The notes beneath the pieces were generated by a model that was not told where the DNA came from, searched no databases, and worked only from the letters and a program-made list of their open reading frames with translations. Below are positions 1-9,100 of a stretch of 64,000 bases of DNA, in pieces. The DNA comes from Flavobacterium fluviale. GTDB taxonomy: Bacteria > Bacteroidota > Bacteroidia > Flavobacteriales > Flavobacteriaceae. Numbering within the stretch: position 1 is the first letter of the stretch; every line of letters begins with the position of its first letter. The stretch is from positions 2,914,001 to 2,978,000 of the forward strand of contig NZ_CP030261.1 in NCBI RefSeq assembly GCF_003312915.1. The letters run 5' to 3'. The position numbers were made by a program, and so were the translations under genes.

Positions 1-636
1 TTTATTATAGTAAGTTCTGGAGCAATTGCGGCGGCCAAGCAGTTTGTAAAGCTGGATAATCAAGATAAAGATGTTTTTGTAAAGCAGGCTTTAGCTTCTA
101 TAGGTCAGCCTCATTTAATGCGGATTTACAATGAAAATTTCAAGGATTTAGGATTAAATACCTCACAGTGTTTACTTTCTTATTCTGATTTCGAAAAAGA
201 ACAAACCAAAAAAAACATTGTAAATACAATTAATGTATTGGTTAAAAACAATTACATTCCGATTATCAATGAAAACGATACTGTTGCAACAGATGAGATT
301 CGGTTTGGGGATAATGACAAATTAGCAGCTTTAACAGCGGTGCTGCTAAATGTTGATATTCTGATAATTGCCACTAATACAAACGGAATTTATACCAAAG
401 ATTCAATTCACGATGAAAATCCAGAAACGATAAAATTGGTAACTGATTTAAAAACGCTGGAAAAAGAAATCGGAGAATCGAAATCATCACACGGAACGGG
501 AGGAATGCAATCTAAAATAGAAGCAGCTGCAATTTCAAAAGCAGCTAACATAGAAACTTGGATTGTGAATGGATTAAATGATAATTTTATTCTAAAAGCA
601 TTAAAAGACGAAATTCCTTTCACGAAAATAATCTAA
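1..636 (+). CDS. proB: glutamate 5-kinase, 5'-truncated by window edge
   Basis: The gene is open from the first base, and 211 codons are visible. The product phosphorylates glutamate to gamma-glutamyl phosphate, the first step of proline synthesis, in the cytoplasm. The visible part begins within the glycine-rich segment VSSGAIAAAK of the amino-acid-kinase fold. It continues with FGDNDKLAAL and the C-terminal signature GTGGMQSKIEAAA. The protein stops soon after the kinase domain, so the RNA-binding-like PUA domain of the Escherichia coli enzyme is absent, as in many Bacteroidota homologues. An in-frame ATG at 118 lies inside the conserved domain and is not the true start. It lies just before the arginine genes, and shared proline/arginine transcription is plausible. 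Function is confident; only the start is unseen. Confidence 0.93.
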   Translation, partial: FIIVSSGAIAAAKQFVKLDNQDKDVFVKQALASIGQPHLMRIYNENFKDLGLNTSQCLLSYSDFEKEQTKKNIVNTINVLVKNNYIPIINENDTVATDEIRFGDNDKLAALTAVLLNVDILIIATNTNGIYTKDSIHDENPETIKLVTDLKTLEKEIGESKSSHGTGGMQSKIEAAAISKAANIETWIVNGLNDNFILKALKDEIPFTKII

Positions 637-637
637 T

Positions 638-712
638 GAGTCAATTAGAAAATTAGTTAATTAGATAATGAGCAATTATCCAATTTTCTAATTATCACAT
701 TATCTAAATTAA
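638..712. repeat. AT-rich word-repeat hairpin between proB and argF'
   Basis: The proB-argF' gap consists of two blocks that share complementary words. The left block contains TTAGAAAATTA and TTAGATAATG. The right block contains their complements, TAATTTTCTAA-like and CATTATCTAA. The words occur in a different order in the two blocks, so the pairing is imperfect. It is one of about fifteen such elements in the window. Confidence 0.6.
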
Positions 713-723
713 TAAAAAAACAA

Positions 724-1671
724 ATGAACTATATCTCAATAAAAGACATCAACTCATTATCAAAATGGGTAAAAAGTGCGATTAAAATCAAAAAGAATCC
801 GCTTAAAAATCAAAGTTTAGGAAAGAATAAGACTCTTGGAATGTTATTCTTCAATCCGAGTTTAAGAACGCGTTTGAGTACACAAAAAGCGGCTTTAAAC
901 TTAGGAATGAACGTAATGGTAATGAATTTTACTAACGAAGGATGGACATTAGAATTTGAAGATGGAGCAATAATGAATTCCGGCGCTTCAGAACATATTA
1001 AAGAAGCGGCAGAAGTAGTTTCACAATACTGTGATATTATCGCAATCCGTGCCTTTGCAGGTTTGGTTGATAAAGAAAAAGATTACCAAGAAACAGTAAT
1101 TTCAGGATTCTTGAAATATGCTACAGTGCCAATTGTAAATATGGAAAGTGCTGTTCGCCACCCGTTACAATCTTTGGCAGACGCCATTACAATGGAAGAA
1201 TTCAAAACGAAACACAAACCAAAAGTAGTGCTTTCATGGGCTCCACATCCAAAAGCCTTACCTCAAGCCGTTGCTAATTCATTCGTAGAAATGATGCAAA
1301 TGCAAAAAGACATGGATTTTGTAATCACACATCCAGAAGGTTACGAGCTAAGTCCGGAAATTACAAAAGACTGCACAATCGAATATGATCAAGATAAAGC
1401 TTTCGAAAATGCCGATTTCGTTTACGTAAAAAACTGGAGTAACTTCAACGACTACGGAAAAGTAACCAACAGCGATCCAAACTGGACCGTTACAGCTGAA
1501 AAAATGGCTTTAACAAATAATGGAAAATTCATGCACTGTCTTCCAGTTCGTCGTAACGTAATTGTTAGCGATGAAGTTTTAGACGGAGAAAATTCAATTG
1601 TAATTGAACAAGCGAATAATAGAACGTATTCGGCACAATTAGTTTTACAAAAGATTCTTAAGAAATTGTAA
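724..1671 (+). CDS. argF': N-acyl-L-ornithine carbamoyltransferase (ArgF' type)
   Basis: This cytoplasmic transferase moves a carbamoyl group from carbamoyl phosphate to an N-acylated ornithine, giving N-acylcitrulline. It belongs to the variant arginine pathway in which the acyl group is removed after this step. The carbamoyl-phosphate loop reads NPSLRTRLST (about residues 44-53), HPLQ is at 147-150 and HCLPVRR at 271-277. The length of 315 residues fits the family. The characterised Bacteroides fragilis homologue uses succinylornithine, whereas the Xanthomonas enzyme uses acetylornithine; which acyl group is used here cannot be decided by eye. Neighbours are argB, argE and argH on the same strand. 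The presence of a deacylase downstream supports the acylated-intermediate route. Confidence 0.9.
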   Translation: MNYISIKDINSLSKWVKSAIKIKKNPLKNQSLGKNKTLGMLFFNPSLRTRLSTQKAALNLGMNVMVMNFTNEGWTLEFEDGAIMNSGASEHIKEAAEVVSQYCDIIAIRAFAGLVDKEKDYQETVISGFLKYATVPIVNMESAVRHPLQSLADAITMEEFKTKHKPKVVLSWAPHPKALPQAVANSFVEMMQMQKDMDFVITHPEGYELSPEITKDCTIEYDQDKAFENADFVYVKNWSNFNDYGKVTNSDPNWTVTAEKMALTNNGKFMHCLPVRRNVIVSDEVLDGENSIVIEQANNRTYSAQLVLQKILKKL

Positions 1672-1675
1672 ATTT

Positions 1676-1768
1676 AGGTGCAAAGGCTCAAAGCGGCAAA
1701 GGTTCAAAGGTTTTACAGCCTTGAGAAAAAAACTTTGTTGCTTTGAACCTTTGTCCCTTTGAACCTTG
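1676..1768. repeat. CAAAGG-word hairpin between argF' and argB
   Basis: The left arm (1676-1711) is a run of CAAAGGNN-like words and the right arm (1733-1768) is its complement, made of CTTTGNN and GAACCTT words. They flank a loop of about 21 nt. The right arm ends 6 nt before the argB ATG. A closely similar hairpin of the same vocabulary lies at 46577-46650, so the sequence is dispersed. Confidence 0.8.
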
Positions 1769-1774
1769 AAAGAA

Positions 1775-2548
1775 ATGAACGTATCAGTAATAAAAATAGG
1801 TGGAAACATCATCGACAACCCAGCAGAACTAGAACAATTCTTAACCGATTTTTCTAAAATTGAAGGATATAAAGTTCTAGTTCACGGCGGTGGAAAATCT
1901 GCTACAAAAATGGCGCAGAGTATTGGTTTGGTTCCGCAAATGATTGACGGACGCCGAATTACAGATGCTCCAATGCTTGATGTTGTGGTAATGATTTATG
2001 CCGGACAAATCAACAAACATATTGTGGCGCAATTGCAAGCCAAAGACAATAATGCAATTGGTTTTTCAGGAGCTGATGGGAATTTAATTCAATCGGTAAA
2101 AAGAAACCACCCGACAATCGATTATGGATTTGTAGGTGATGTAAAACAAGTCAACACCAAATTATTGGCAACTTTATTACAAGCTGGAGTTGTTCCTGTT
2201 TTCTGTGCCATTACACACGATAAAAACGGACAATTACTAAACACAAATGCAGATACTATTGCAAGCGAATTATCAATTGCATTATCTGAAGTTTTTGATG
2301 TTACGCTGACATATTGTTTGGAAAAACAGGGCGTTTTGCAAGATTCCGAAGACGATTCCTCTGTAATTACTGAAATCAACGAAACATTATACAATAAACT
2401 AAAAGAAGAAAAAGTAATCCATTCTGGAATGATTCCGAAATTGGATAACTGTTTCAATAGTTTGTCAAGAGGCGTGCAGAAAATCAAAATTGGACATCAC
2501 AGAATGCTTCAAAATCCAGATGTTCTGCATACCACAATTACATTATAA
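1775..2548 (+). CDS. argB: acetylglutamate (or succinylglutamate) kinase
   Basis: The product phosphorylates the gamma carboxyl of N-acylglutamate, the second step of arginine synthesis, and is normally the feedback-controlled enzyme. It is a 257-residue amino-acid kinase with VIKIGGN at residues 5-11, HGGGKSAT at 38-45 and NTNADTIASEL in the ATP-binding half. I chose ATG 1775. A TTG start at 1766 is possible but would place the initiator inside the right arm of the upstream hairpin. No Shine-Dalgarno sequence is evident, which is usual in this phylum. Bacteroidota homologues may use N-succinylglutamate; the sequence does not settle this. Confidence 0.93.
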   Translation: MNVSVIKIGGNIIDNPAELEQFLTDFSKIEGYKVLVHGGGKSATKMAQSIGLVPQMIDGRRITDAPMLDVVVMIYAGQINKHIVAQLQAKDNNAIGFSGADGNLIQSVKRNHPTIDYGFVGDVKQVNTKLLATLLQAGVVPVFCAITHDKNGQLLNTNADTIASELSIALSEVFDVTLTYCLEKQGVLQDSEDDSSVITEINETLYNKLKEEKVIHSGMIPKLDNCFNSLSRGVQKIKIGHHRMLQNPDVLHTTITL

Positions 2549-2556
2549 AAAGATAT

Positions 2557-2730
2557 AGCCACAGATTCAAAGGATTAGAAGGATTAAAAAATCTGTGAAA
2601 ATTCTTTTAATCTGTGGCAAAAAATTAGAGTTGTGCGGAGCATTTTAAATATTAATTTAAGAAATTTGCGCAAATTAAAAATGTCACAGTTTTAATTAAA
2701 CTTTGTGACTTCGTGCCTTTGCGGCAAAGA
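2557..2730. repeat. composite hairpins between argB and argE
   Basis: Three nested or adjacent palindromes fill this gap. GCCACAGATT (2558-2567) pairs with AATCTGTGGC (2609-2618). AATTTGCGCAAATT (2663-2676) is a perfect 14-bp palindrome. GTCACA (2683-2688) pairs with TGTGAC (2704-2709). The phrase CTTCGTGCCTTTGCGGCAAAG follows directly. The argE start codon comes 11 nt later. Confidence 0.7.
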
Positions 2731-2740
2731 AACCATAACT

Positions 2741-3811
2741 ATGAAAAATATTGCAACGCTTACCCAGGAAGCAATTAGTTTATTAAAAAGCTTAATCGAA
2801 ACCCCTTCATTTTCAAGTGAAGAAGACCAAACGGCTCTTTTAATCGAAAATTGGTTCAATCAAAACGAGATTCCTTTTCAAAGAGAAAACAATAATGTGT
2901 GGGCTTTCAATAAGTATTTCGACGAAAATAAACCAACACTTTTACTAAACTCACATCATGATACTGTAAGACCTAATCAAGCTTACACTAACGATCCGTT
3001 TAAAGCGATCGAAAAAGACGGAAAATTATTTGGATTAGGAAGTAATGATGCGGGAGGATGCTTGGTTTCCTTATTAGCAACGTTTGTGCATTTTTACGAA
3101 AACCAAAATCTATCGCATAATATTGTTATTGTGGCTTCCGCCGAAGAAGAAAGCAGCGGAAAAAATGGTTTAAACAGCGTTTTAAAACATTTACCAGAAT
3201 TAGATTGTGCGATTGTCGGGGAACCAACTTTAATGCAATTAGCAGTAGCGGAAAAAGGTTTATTGGTTTTGGATGTAAAAGTAAAAGGAACTGCAAGCCA
3301 TGCCGCACATCAAAACGACGATAATGCTTTATATAAATCAATTCCGGTAATGGAATGGTTTAAAAACTATAAGTTCGACAAAATATCAGACGTTTTAGGT
3401 CCTGTAAAAATGACCGTAACGCAAATCAATGCAGGGAAACAGCATAATGTTGTGCCGTCAGAATGTGACTTGGTTGTCGATATTCGCGTAACAGACCGTT
3501 ATACCAACGCTGAAATTTTGGAAGTTGTAAGAGCAAACGTAAATGCCGAAGTAACGCCAAGATCCATGCATTTAAATGCTTCTTCTATTCCTGTTACGCA
3601 CGGTTTAGTGCAGGCTGGAATTGCTTTAGGAAGAACAACCTACGGATCTCCAACACTTTCAGATCAATCGGTTTTAAGCTGTCAGTCACTAAAATTAGGA
3701 CCAGGAGAAACACTTCGTTCGCATTCAGCAGACGAATTTATTTTTGTAAATGAAATTGAAGAAGGAGTCGATTTGTATATCAAAATACTAACCGATTTTT
3801 TTAAATTATAA
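2741..3811 (+). CDS. argE: M20 family deacylase, ArgE/DapE type
   Basis: This is a zinc-dependent M20 amidohydrolase of 356 residues. From its place between argB and argH, it most likely removes the acyl group from N-acylcitrulline or N-acylornithine. Metal-site motifs are visible: HHDTVRP (72-78, with His73 and Asp75-type ligands), GLGSNDAGG (98-106) and the catalytic and metal glutamates in ASAEEESSG (132-140). GEPT and AVAEKG mark the start of the dimerisation lid. I chose ATG 2741 because an in-frame GTG at 2705 lies inside the repeat region. The exact acyl specificity (acetyl or succinyl) is inferred only from pathway context. Confidence 0.85.
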   Translation: MKNIATLTQEAISLLKSLIETPSFSSEEDQTALLIENWFNQNEIPFQRENNNVWAFNKYFDENKPTLLLNSHHDTVRPNQAYTNDPFKAIEKDGKLFGLGSNDAGGCLVSLLATFVHFYENQNLSHNIVIVASAEEESSGKNGLNSVLKHLPELDCAIVGEPTLMQLAVAEKGLLVLDVKVKGTASHAAHQNDDNALYKSIPVMEWFKNYKFDKISDVLGPVKMTVTQINAGKQHNVVPSECDLVVDIRVTDRYTNAEILEVVRANVNAEVTPRSMHLNASSIPVTHGLVQAGIALGRTTYGSPTLSDQSVLSCQSLKLGPGETLRSHSADEFIFVNEIEEGVDLYIKILTDFFKL

Positions 3812-3822
3812 GAAAAGAAAAC

Positions 3823-3934
3823 CGCCACGAATTCACGAATTGTTTTTTTACTATCTAGACGAAATATTAATTCGAATTAATTGGAAAAAAATAATCGCAA
3901 AGATTTGAGAAAAACAATTCGTGAATTAGTGGCG
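3823..3934. repeat. long inverted repeat between argE and argH
   Basis: Two 24-nt arms (3823-3846 and 3911-3934) are complementary at 23 of 24 positions. The left arm begins CGCCACGAATTCACG and the right arm ends GAATTAGTGGCG. The loop is 64 nt. The right arm ends 16 nt before the argH ATG. Confidence 0.85.
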
Positions 3935-3950
3935 AAAAAAAATAAAGCCT

Positions 3951-5231
3951 ATGAAACTTTGGGAAAAAGGAATACCAACAGATAAACAAATCGAACAATT
4001 TACCGTTGGAAACGACCGTGAACTGGATTTGGTTCTGGCAAAATACGATGCTTTAGGTTCAATCGCTCACGCCAAAATGTTGGGACAGATTGGCTTATTG
4101 ACTGAAGAAGAAACTACTTCATTGGTTGATGCATTAAACGATATCATTGCTGATATTGTAGTGGGTAATTTTGAAATCGAAGACAGTTTCGAAGATGTGC
4201 ATTCTAAAATCGAATATCTGCTAACTGAAAAATTGGGAGACGCAGGAAAGAAAATCCACACCGCGCGTTCTCGTAATGATCAGGTTTTGGTAGACGTTCA
4301 TTTGTATCTAAAAGACGAATTAAAAGCCATAAAAGAACAAGTAAAAACATTGTTTGATTTATTAATGGAATCGGCAGAAAAACATCAAAACGTTCTATTG
4401 CCAGGTTATACGCATTTACAAATTGCTATGCCATCGTCTTTCGGAATGTGGTTTTCTGCTTACGCTGAGAGTTTGATTGACGATATTGTAATGTTGAACG
4501 CAGCTTCAAAAATCGTAGACCAGAATCCCCTAGGTTCTGCTGCAGGTTACGGAAGTTCATTCCCAATCAACAGAACCTTTACAACAAAAGAATTAGGATT
4601 TGAAACCTTAAAGTACAATGCCGTTGCTGCACAAATGAGCCGCGGAAAAGCAGAGAAAACCGTTGCTTTCGCGATGACAAGCGTGGCTGGAACGCTATCA
4701 AAATTTGCAATGGACGTTTGTTTGTATATGAGCCAAAATTTTGATTTTATTGGTTTACCAGCACATCTTACAACAGGGTCTAGTATTATGCCCCACAAAA
4801 AGAATCCGGATGTTTTCGAATTAATCAGAGGAAAATGCAATAAGATTCAGGCGCTTCCATACGAAATCACTTTAATCACTAATAATTTACCAAGCGGTTA
4901 TCATAGAGATTTACAGCTTTTAAAAGAAGGTTTGTTTCCAGCAATTCAAAACCTAAAAGCTTGTTTGGATATTGCCATATTTTCAATAAAAGATATTACG
5001 GTTAAAGATCATATTTTAGAAGATAAAAAATACGATTATTTGTTTACGGTAGATACTTTAAACGAAATGGTTGTAGCAGGAATGCCGTTTAGAGATGCTT
5101 ACAAAGCTGTTGCTGAACAATTAGAAGCAGGAACATATAAATCTCCAAAAGAAACCAAACACACGCACGAAGGCAGTATTAACAATTTATGCTTAGATGC
5201 AATTAAAGATAAAATGAAAGCTGCTTTTTAG
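3951..5231 (+). CDS. argH: argininosuccinate lyase
   Basis: The product cleaves argininosuccinate to arginine and fumarate, the last step of arginine synthesis, in the cytoplasm. It is a member of the fumarase/aspartase superfamily. TARSRNDQ is at residues 104-111, GYTHLQ at 152-157 and the superfamily signature GSSIMPHKKNPD at 276-287. At 426 residues it is somewhat shorter than typical 455-470 residue homologues, with the C-terminal domain reduced, but the catalytic loops are intact. The ATG lies just after the long inverted repeat. The gene closes the arginine cluster and is followed by a strong terminator. Confidence 0.95.
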   Translation: MKLWEKGIPTDKQIEQFTVGNDRELDLVLAKYDALGSIAHAKMLGQIGLLTEEETTSLVDALNDIIADIVVGNFEIEDSFEDVHSKIEYLLTEKLGDAGKKIHTARSRNDQVLVDVHLYLKDELKAIKEQVKTLFDLLMESAEKHQNVLLPGYTHLQIAMPSSFGMWFSAYAESLIDDIVMLNAASKIVDQNPLGSAAGYGSSFPINRTFTTKELGFETLKYNAVAAQMSRGKAEKTVAFAMTSVAGTLSKFAMDVCLYMSQNFDFIGLPAHLTTGSSIMPHKKNPDVFELIRGKCNKIQALPYEITLITNNLPSGYHRDLQLLKEGLFPAIQNLKACLDIAIFSIKDITVKDHILEDKKYDYLFTVDTLNEMVVAGMPFRDAYKAVAEQLEAGTYKSPKETKHTHEGSINNLCLDAIKDKMKAAF

Positions 5232-5266
5232 TTTTGTTAAATGTGTAAAGTGAGCTGTAAAAAAGT

Positions 5267-5300
5267 AAAAAGGTCATTGATTTGTTTCAATGACCTTTTT
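5267..5300. terminator. bidirectional terminator after argH
   Basis: The hairpin has a 14-nt arm ending GGTCATTGA and the complementary arm TCAATGACCTTTTT, with A and T runs on the two sides. It therefore serves argH and the convergent pectate lyase gene. Confidence 0.9.
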
Positions 5301-5312
5301 TATGGATTAAAT

Positions 5313-6629
5313 TTAGTTTTTTACCAGTTTAAAAGTTTTACTACGGTTTTCTATTTGTACTTTACAGATATAAAATCCTTTCGCAAGATTGCCGACATTT
5401 AATTCTAATTTTTCATCAGCAGAAATATTTTTTGACTTCGAATATACTTTTGCACCGTTTGAAGAAAAAAGATCGACCTGAGCCAAACCATTATCTGCAC
5501 TCGAAAAATCTATATTTAAAAGGCGATTTATAACTGATGGATAATATTTTAGTTCTAAGTTATTTGTGGTTTCATTCAATCCTAAATTATTGCAGCTTGT
5601 AGATAAAGCGCCTTGAGCAGTAACTTGAAGTGTTGCTCCAGCACCACAAGAAGAATTCGAAACGAATCCTGCAACATTTGCTATTGGTAAAGTACTGTAA
5701 GTGTAAGAAGGTTTAGTTACAGCAGTTCCTGAACTTGCAGGAGCGTTTAAACAATCTGTAAAAGCAACGCCAATTGTACCGCCATCCGTACTAACATAAT
5801 TTTTAAAGGCAGTTCCAATTTTTGCAAAATCAGTTCCTTCAACATAACAAGTTGTATTATTGTTTCCACCGCCCAAACCAATTGCAAGCGCCCCAGAAAC
5901 AGAAGTATTGTAATAGCAGTTTAAAATATGTAATTCTGCATTTCTGGCTCTTGGCATTCTTTCTCTGCATCCTTCTGCCCAATAACAATTTTTGAAAGTA
6001 ATGCTGTAATGACCATCGGCAGGAGCATCTGTTTTAGAAGAGCCTACCAGATTTGTAAATCTATGATCATCTGCACCGCCGGATCCGCCAGCTTTTGGAG
6101 TTTTTAAATACGTAAACTTACACCAGGAAACAGTCACATTATCGGCCGTACCTTTGTTGTCAAAGTTGCCATCCATTCCATCTTGAAATTCACAGTGATC
6201 AACCCACATATTTGTAGCTTCTGAGGTTAAATTATCATGTCCGTCTACATCGTAAGCACCTGGTCCTTCAAAAATTAAATTTCTAATAATGATATTGTTA
6301 GACCCTGGTTTCAAATTAAAAATTCCAGACCCTGAGGATGTTTGATCCAAATTTACTAATCGGGCTCCTGGGAGTCCAATAATGGTTTTATCATTTACTA
6401 ACAAACTTGTATAGGAGCAATTAATAGTTCCCGAGACCAATATTACCTGCTGAGTGGTTAATTTTAATTTAGCTGTTAAATCAGCATAGGTAGAAACTGT
6501 TACAGGAGAAACACTTCCTCCGCCTGTCGCAGACGCTCCAAATCCTTCGGGCGAACTCATGTAGTAATTTTGAGCGAAAAGGAAGGAGTAAGGCAGTAAA
6601 AATGCCAATAGTAAAAATTTTGTTTTCAT
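5313..6629 (-). CDS. secreted pectate lyase (PL1-like) with T9SS sorting domain
   Basis: This 438-residue protein is predicted to cleave pectate by beta-elimination outside the cell. A signal peptide covers about residues 1-19 (cleavage before QNYY). The right-handed beta-helix lyase domain covers about residues 30-330. It carries MWVDHCEFQDGMDG (141-154), typical of the calcium-site region of family PL1, and RMPRAR (224-229), which contains the likely catalytic arginine. Residues about 350-438 form a type A T9SS C-terminal sorting domain (YYPSVINRLLNIDF, ending GFYICKVQIENRSKTFKLVKN with a terminal lysine-asparagine). The gene stands alone, with no SusCD pair nearby, and has its own promoter. 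The exact PL family assignment is by motif only. Confidence 0.88.
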   Translation of the reverse strand: MKTKFLLLAFLLPYSFLFAQNYYMSSPEGFGASATGGGSVSPVTVSTYADLTAKLKLTTQQVILVSGTINCSYTSLLVNDKTIIGLPGARLVNLDQTSSGSGIFNLKPGSNNIIIRNLIFEGPGAYDVDGHDNLTSEATNMWVDHCEFQDGMDGNFDNKGTADNVTVSWCKFTYLKTPKAGGSGGADDHRFTNLVGSSKTDAPADGHYSITFKNCYWAEGCRERMPRARNAELHILNCYYNTSVSGALAIGLGGGNNNTTCYVEGTDFAKIGTAFKNYVSTDGGTIGVAFTDCLNAPASSGTAVTKPSYTYSTLPIANVAGFVSNSSCGAGATLQVTAQGALSTSCNNLGLNETTNNLELKYYPSVINRLLNIDFSSADNGLAQVDLFSSNGAKVYSKSKNISADEKLELNVGNLAKGFYICKVQIENRSKTFKLVKN

Positions 6630-6676
6630 TTAAAGTGTGGTTTTTTGTGGTTTTATAGCAAATGTAATCGATTGCA

Positions 6677-6706
6677 CAAATGTAAAAGAATTAAAATAAT
6701 TTCAAA
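6677..6706 (-). promoter_or_regulatory. Bacteroidota promoter for the pectate lyase gene
   Basis: Read on the minus strand, TTTG (6706-6703) is followed after 18 bp by TACATTTG (6684-6677). This matches the -33/-7 pattern of the Bacteroidota primary sigma factor. A second TACATTTG occurs at 6666-6659. Confidence 0.7.
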
Positions 6707-6864
6707 TTATTTTATTGATTTTTTATGCTTAAAGTTTTGATAATAAGAATTATAAGTGTCTTTTTTACACTATTGATGAAGCTATTATATTAGTGCTCAG
6801 TGTTCAATGCTGTCTTATTTTCAAAAGCTTTTGAAGTAAAAGGAGAAAATTCATGCTAAATACA

Positions 6865-6872
6865 TATATTTG
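6865..6872 (+). promoter_or_regulatory. -7 box TATATTTG upstream of the DUF2157 gene
   Basis: The box matches TAnnTTTG and lies 22 nt before the start codon. No convincing -33 TTG is seen at the usual spacing. Confidence 0.5.
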
Positions 6873-6894
6873 ATGATCACTTTAAAGAATTCGA

Positions 6895-7893
6895 ATGAGA
6901 AAATTTGACGAACAGTCTACTTTAAGTCTTTATGAAAAAGGTTTAATTACAGAAAATCAGTTTGAAGAAGTTAAAGCATATCGAAATTTGAATATATTTT
7001 CGGTAAATGCAGAATTAAAGTTATTTCTTTATTTGTCTGTTTTATTATTTACTTCAGGAATAGGAATTCTGATTTATGAAAACATAGACACAATTGGTCA
7101 TATTGCTATTCTTTCGATTCTTTTACTTGTAATAGCGGTATGTTTTTATTACTGCTTTAAAAATTCTAAAGGTTTTCAAAAAGCAGAAACAACCTTCGAA
7201 CATCCTGTTCTGGAATATCTTGTTCTATTAGCAAATATTTTAACCTGTATTTTTATTGGTTATCTTCAATTTCAGTACAAACCTTTTGGAGAACATTACG
7301 GACTGGCAACTTTAGTTCCAACCATTGTCAGTTTTTTTTGTGCTTACTATTTCGACAATAAAAGCGTATTAACAATTGCCATAACCGGTTTAGCGGCTTA
7401 TATCGGACTTTCGGTAACGCCTCAGGATTTATTAAACGGTAATGATTTTTATGCCAGCGACAGTTTGAGCTATTCTGCTGTTATGCTGGGGGTTTTACTC
7501 ATTGTATGGACTATTTACAGCAATCGAATTTCACTTAAAACTCATTTTAGTTTGATCTTTCTCACTTTTGCTCTGCACATTATCAGTATTGCGGCAATAA
7601 GTAATTTACTGCATCATTACGTTTTAATTTGGCTGATTTTCGCAGGTGTTTTAATTGGTTCAACATTTTATTTTTATAAAGTTAGTTACGAATTCAAAGC
7701 AATGTCGATTTATGTATTTATGATTGTGTACGGTTATGTTGGAATAAATATAGTAATATTTAGAATTTTTGAAAATGTTGATTTCTCCAACATTTGGGAA
7801 TTGTTTGTTTTCTTATTGCCGGCTTATTTTGTAGCTTCAATTGTAGTGTTCATTAAATTAATTAAAAACTTTCATAAAGAAATTACAGAATGA
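6895..7893 (+). CDS. DUF2157-like integral membrane protein
   Basis: This is an inner-membrane protein of 332 residues. A soluble N-terminal stretch of about 45 residues carries a helix-turn-like segment (STLSLYEKGLITENQFEEV) typical of DUF2157 proteins. It is followed by roughly eight to ten hydrophobic segments. Its reading frame overlaps the next gene by 4 bp (ATGA), so the two are translationally coupled and probably form a complex. No enzymatic motif is visible and the function is unknown. Confidence 0.75.
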   Translation: MRKFDEQSTLSLYEKGLITENQFEEVKAYRNLNIFSVNAELKLFLYLSVLLFTSGIGILIYENIDTIGHIAILSILLLVIAVCFYYCFKNSKGFQKAETTFEHPVLEYLVLLANILTCIFIGYLQFQYKPFGEHYGLATLVPTIVSFFCAYYFDNKSVLTIAITGLAAYIGLSVTPQDLLNGNDFYASDSLSYSAVMLGVLLIVWTIYSNRISLKTHFSLIFLTFALHIISIAAISNLLHHYVLIWLIFAGVLIGSTFYFYKVSYEFKAMSIYVFMIVYGYVGINIVIFRIFENVDFSNIWELFVFLLPAYFVASIVVFIKLIKNFHKEITE

Positions 7894-9056
7894 TAGTATA
7901 CGACAAACAAATATTAAATAATGATACATTAGTTGATGAAGCCAATACTTTGTATAAAGGAGGTTTTATAAGCAAAGAGCAAAAGAGATTTATAAAAAAA
8001 GAATTACCCATTTTTAAGAGTCAAGACAATATACTGGTTAGAATTGGTTTCTTTTTATTGGGTAGTTTATTATTCGGTTCTATTTGCGGTGCAATTTCTG
8101 TTTTAGGAATAAGTGCTGAACGTATCTTTGAAGAAATCTGCTGTTATATTTTTGCGGCTGTGGGATTTGTGGGAGCAGAATTGTCGGCAAAACAAAATTT
8201 TCACAACCACGGACTAGACGATGCATTTATACTAGGAGCACTTTTAAATATAGGATTTGCTATTGGAATCACCACAGAAGGCTATGAAATGGTTATAGCA
8301 TTTTTTGTAGCTGCCGGGGCGCTTTTTACGTTTTTAAGATATTTACATTTACTATCAATGTTGGTATTTTGTCTTGCTGTAACGGCTTTTTTATTTTTCG
8401 GAATGTTTGAATTTGGCGATATAGGCAAAACGATACTTCCGTTTACAGCCATGATTTTTGCAGCTGTTTTTTATTTTCTAACGAAGAAACTCATCAATAA
8501 TTTAAAGGAAAGCTATTACTACAATGGACTTTTACTGGCCAATAGTTTTTGTTTAGTGCTATTTTATCTTTCGTGTAATTATTTGGTGGTTAGAGAACTT
8601 TCTGTAGAACTTTTAGGAACAGAAGTTGAACCTGGAAAAGACATTCCGTTTGCATATTTCTTCTATGGATTTACTTTTGTTGTTCCAATTGTGTATTTGG
8701 TTCAGGCTTTAAAAACAAAAGACAGAATAATGCTTTGGATCAGCTTTTTAGCTATTGCATTTTCCATCTATACAGTTCGTTTTTATTATGCAGTTTTGCC
8801 TATAGAGGTTGCGCTGACTCTTGGCGGTCTTGTTTTATTTGCAGTGGCTTATTTCTCTATAAAAATATTAAAAGAAAAAGAAAGCGGTTTAACTTTTAAA
8901 CCAGATAGAATCAATCACTCAGATGCTATTTTAAATGCTGAAGCTTTAGTAGTTGCTTCTACTTTTGGAATGAAGCCAGAAGTAAAACCACAAGCTTCTC
9001 CAATGGAATTTGGAGGCGGAGGATTTAGTGGCGGCGGTTCTGATGGAAGCTTTTAA
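7890..9056 (+). CDS. DUF2157/DUF4401-like membrane protein with glycine-rich tail
   Basis: This is a 388-residue inner-membrane protein, apparently a diverged paralogue of the gene it overlaps. An N-terminal soluble segment (DEANTLYKGGFISKEQKRFIKKELP) precedes about ten membrane segments. The C-terminus is a soluble tail of about 60 residues ending in GGGGFSGGGSDGSF. Comparable Gly/Ser-rich tails end some TPM-domain membrane proteins. The shared N-terminal pattern suggests the pair arose by duplication. The function is unknown. Confidence 0.75.
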   Translation: MIVYDKQILNNDTLVDEANTLYKGGFISKEQKRFIKKELPIFKSQDNILVRIGFFLLGSLLFGSICGAISVLGISAERIFEEICCYIFAAVGFVGAELSAKQNFHNHGLDDAFILGALLNIGFAIGITTEGYEMVIAFFVAAGALFTFLRYLHLLSMLVFCLAVTAFLFFGMFEFGDIGKTILPFTAMIFAAVFYFLTKKLINNLKESYYYNGLLLANSFCLVLFYLSCNYLVVRELSVELLGTEVEPGKDIPFAYFFYGFTFVVPIVYLVQALKTKDRIMLWISFLAIAFSIYTVRFYYAVLPIEVALTLGGLVLFAVAYFSIKILKEKESGLTFKPDRINHSDAILNAEALVVASTFGMKPEVKPQASPMEFGGGGFSGGGSDGSF

Positions 9057-9100
9057 CTTAATTTTTAATTATAAATTGTTAATGGTTAGTTTTAAAAAAG

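Noticed and set aside
2705..2740. Upstream extension of argE from GTG 2705
   Set aside because: The added residues come from the repeat sequence CTTCGTGCCTTTGCGGCAAAG and have no homology expected for M20 enzymes.
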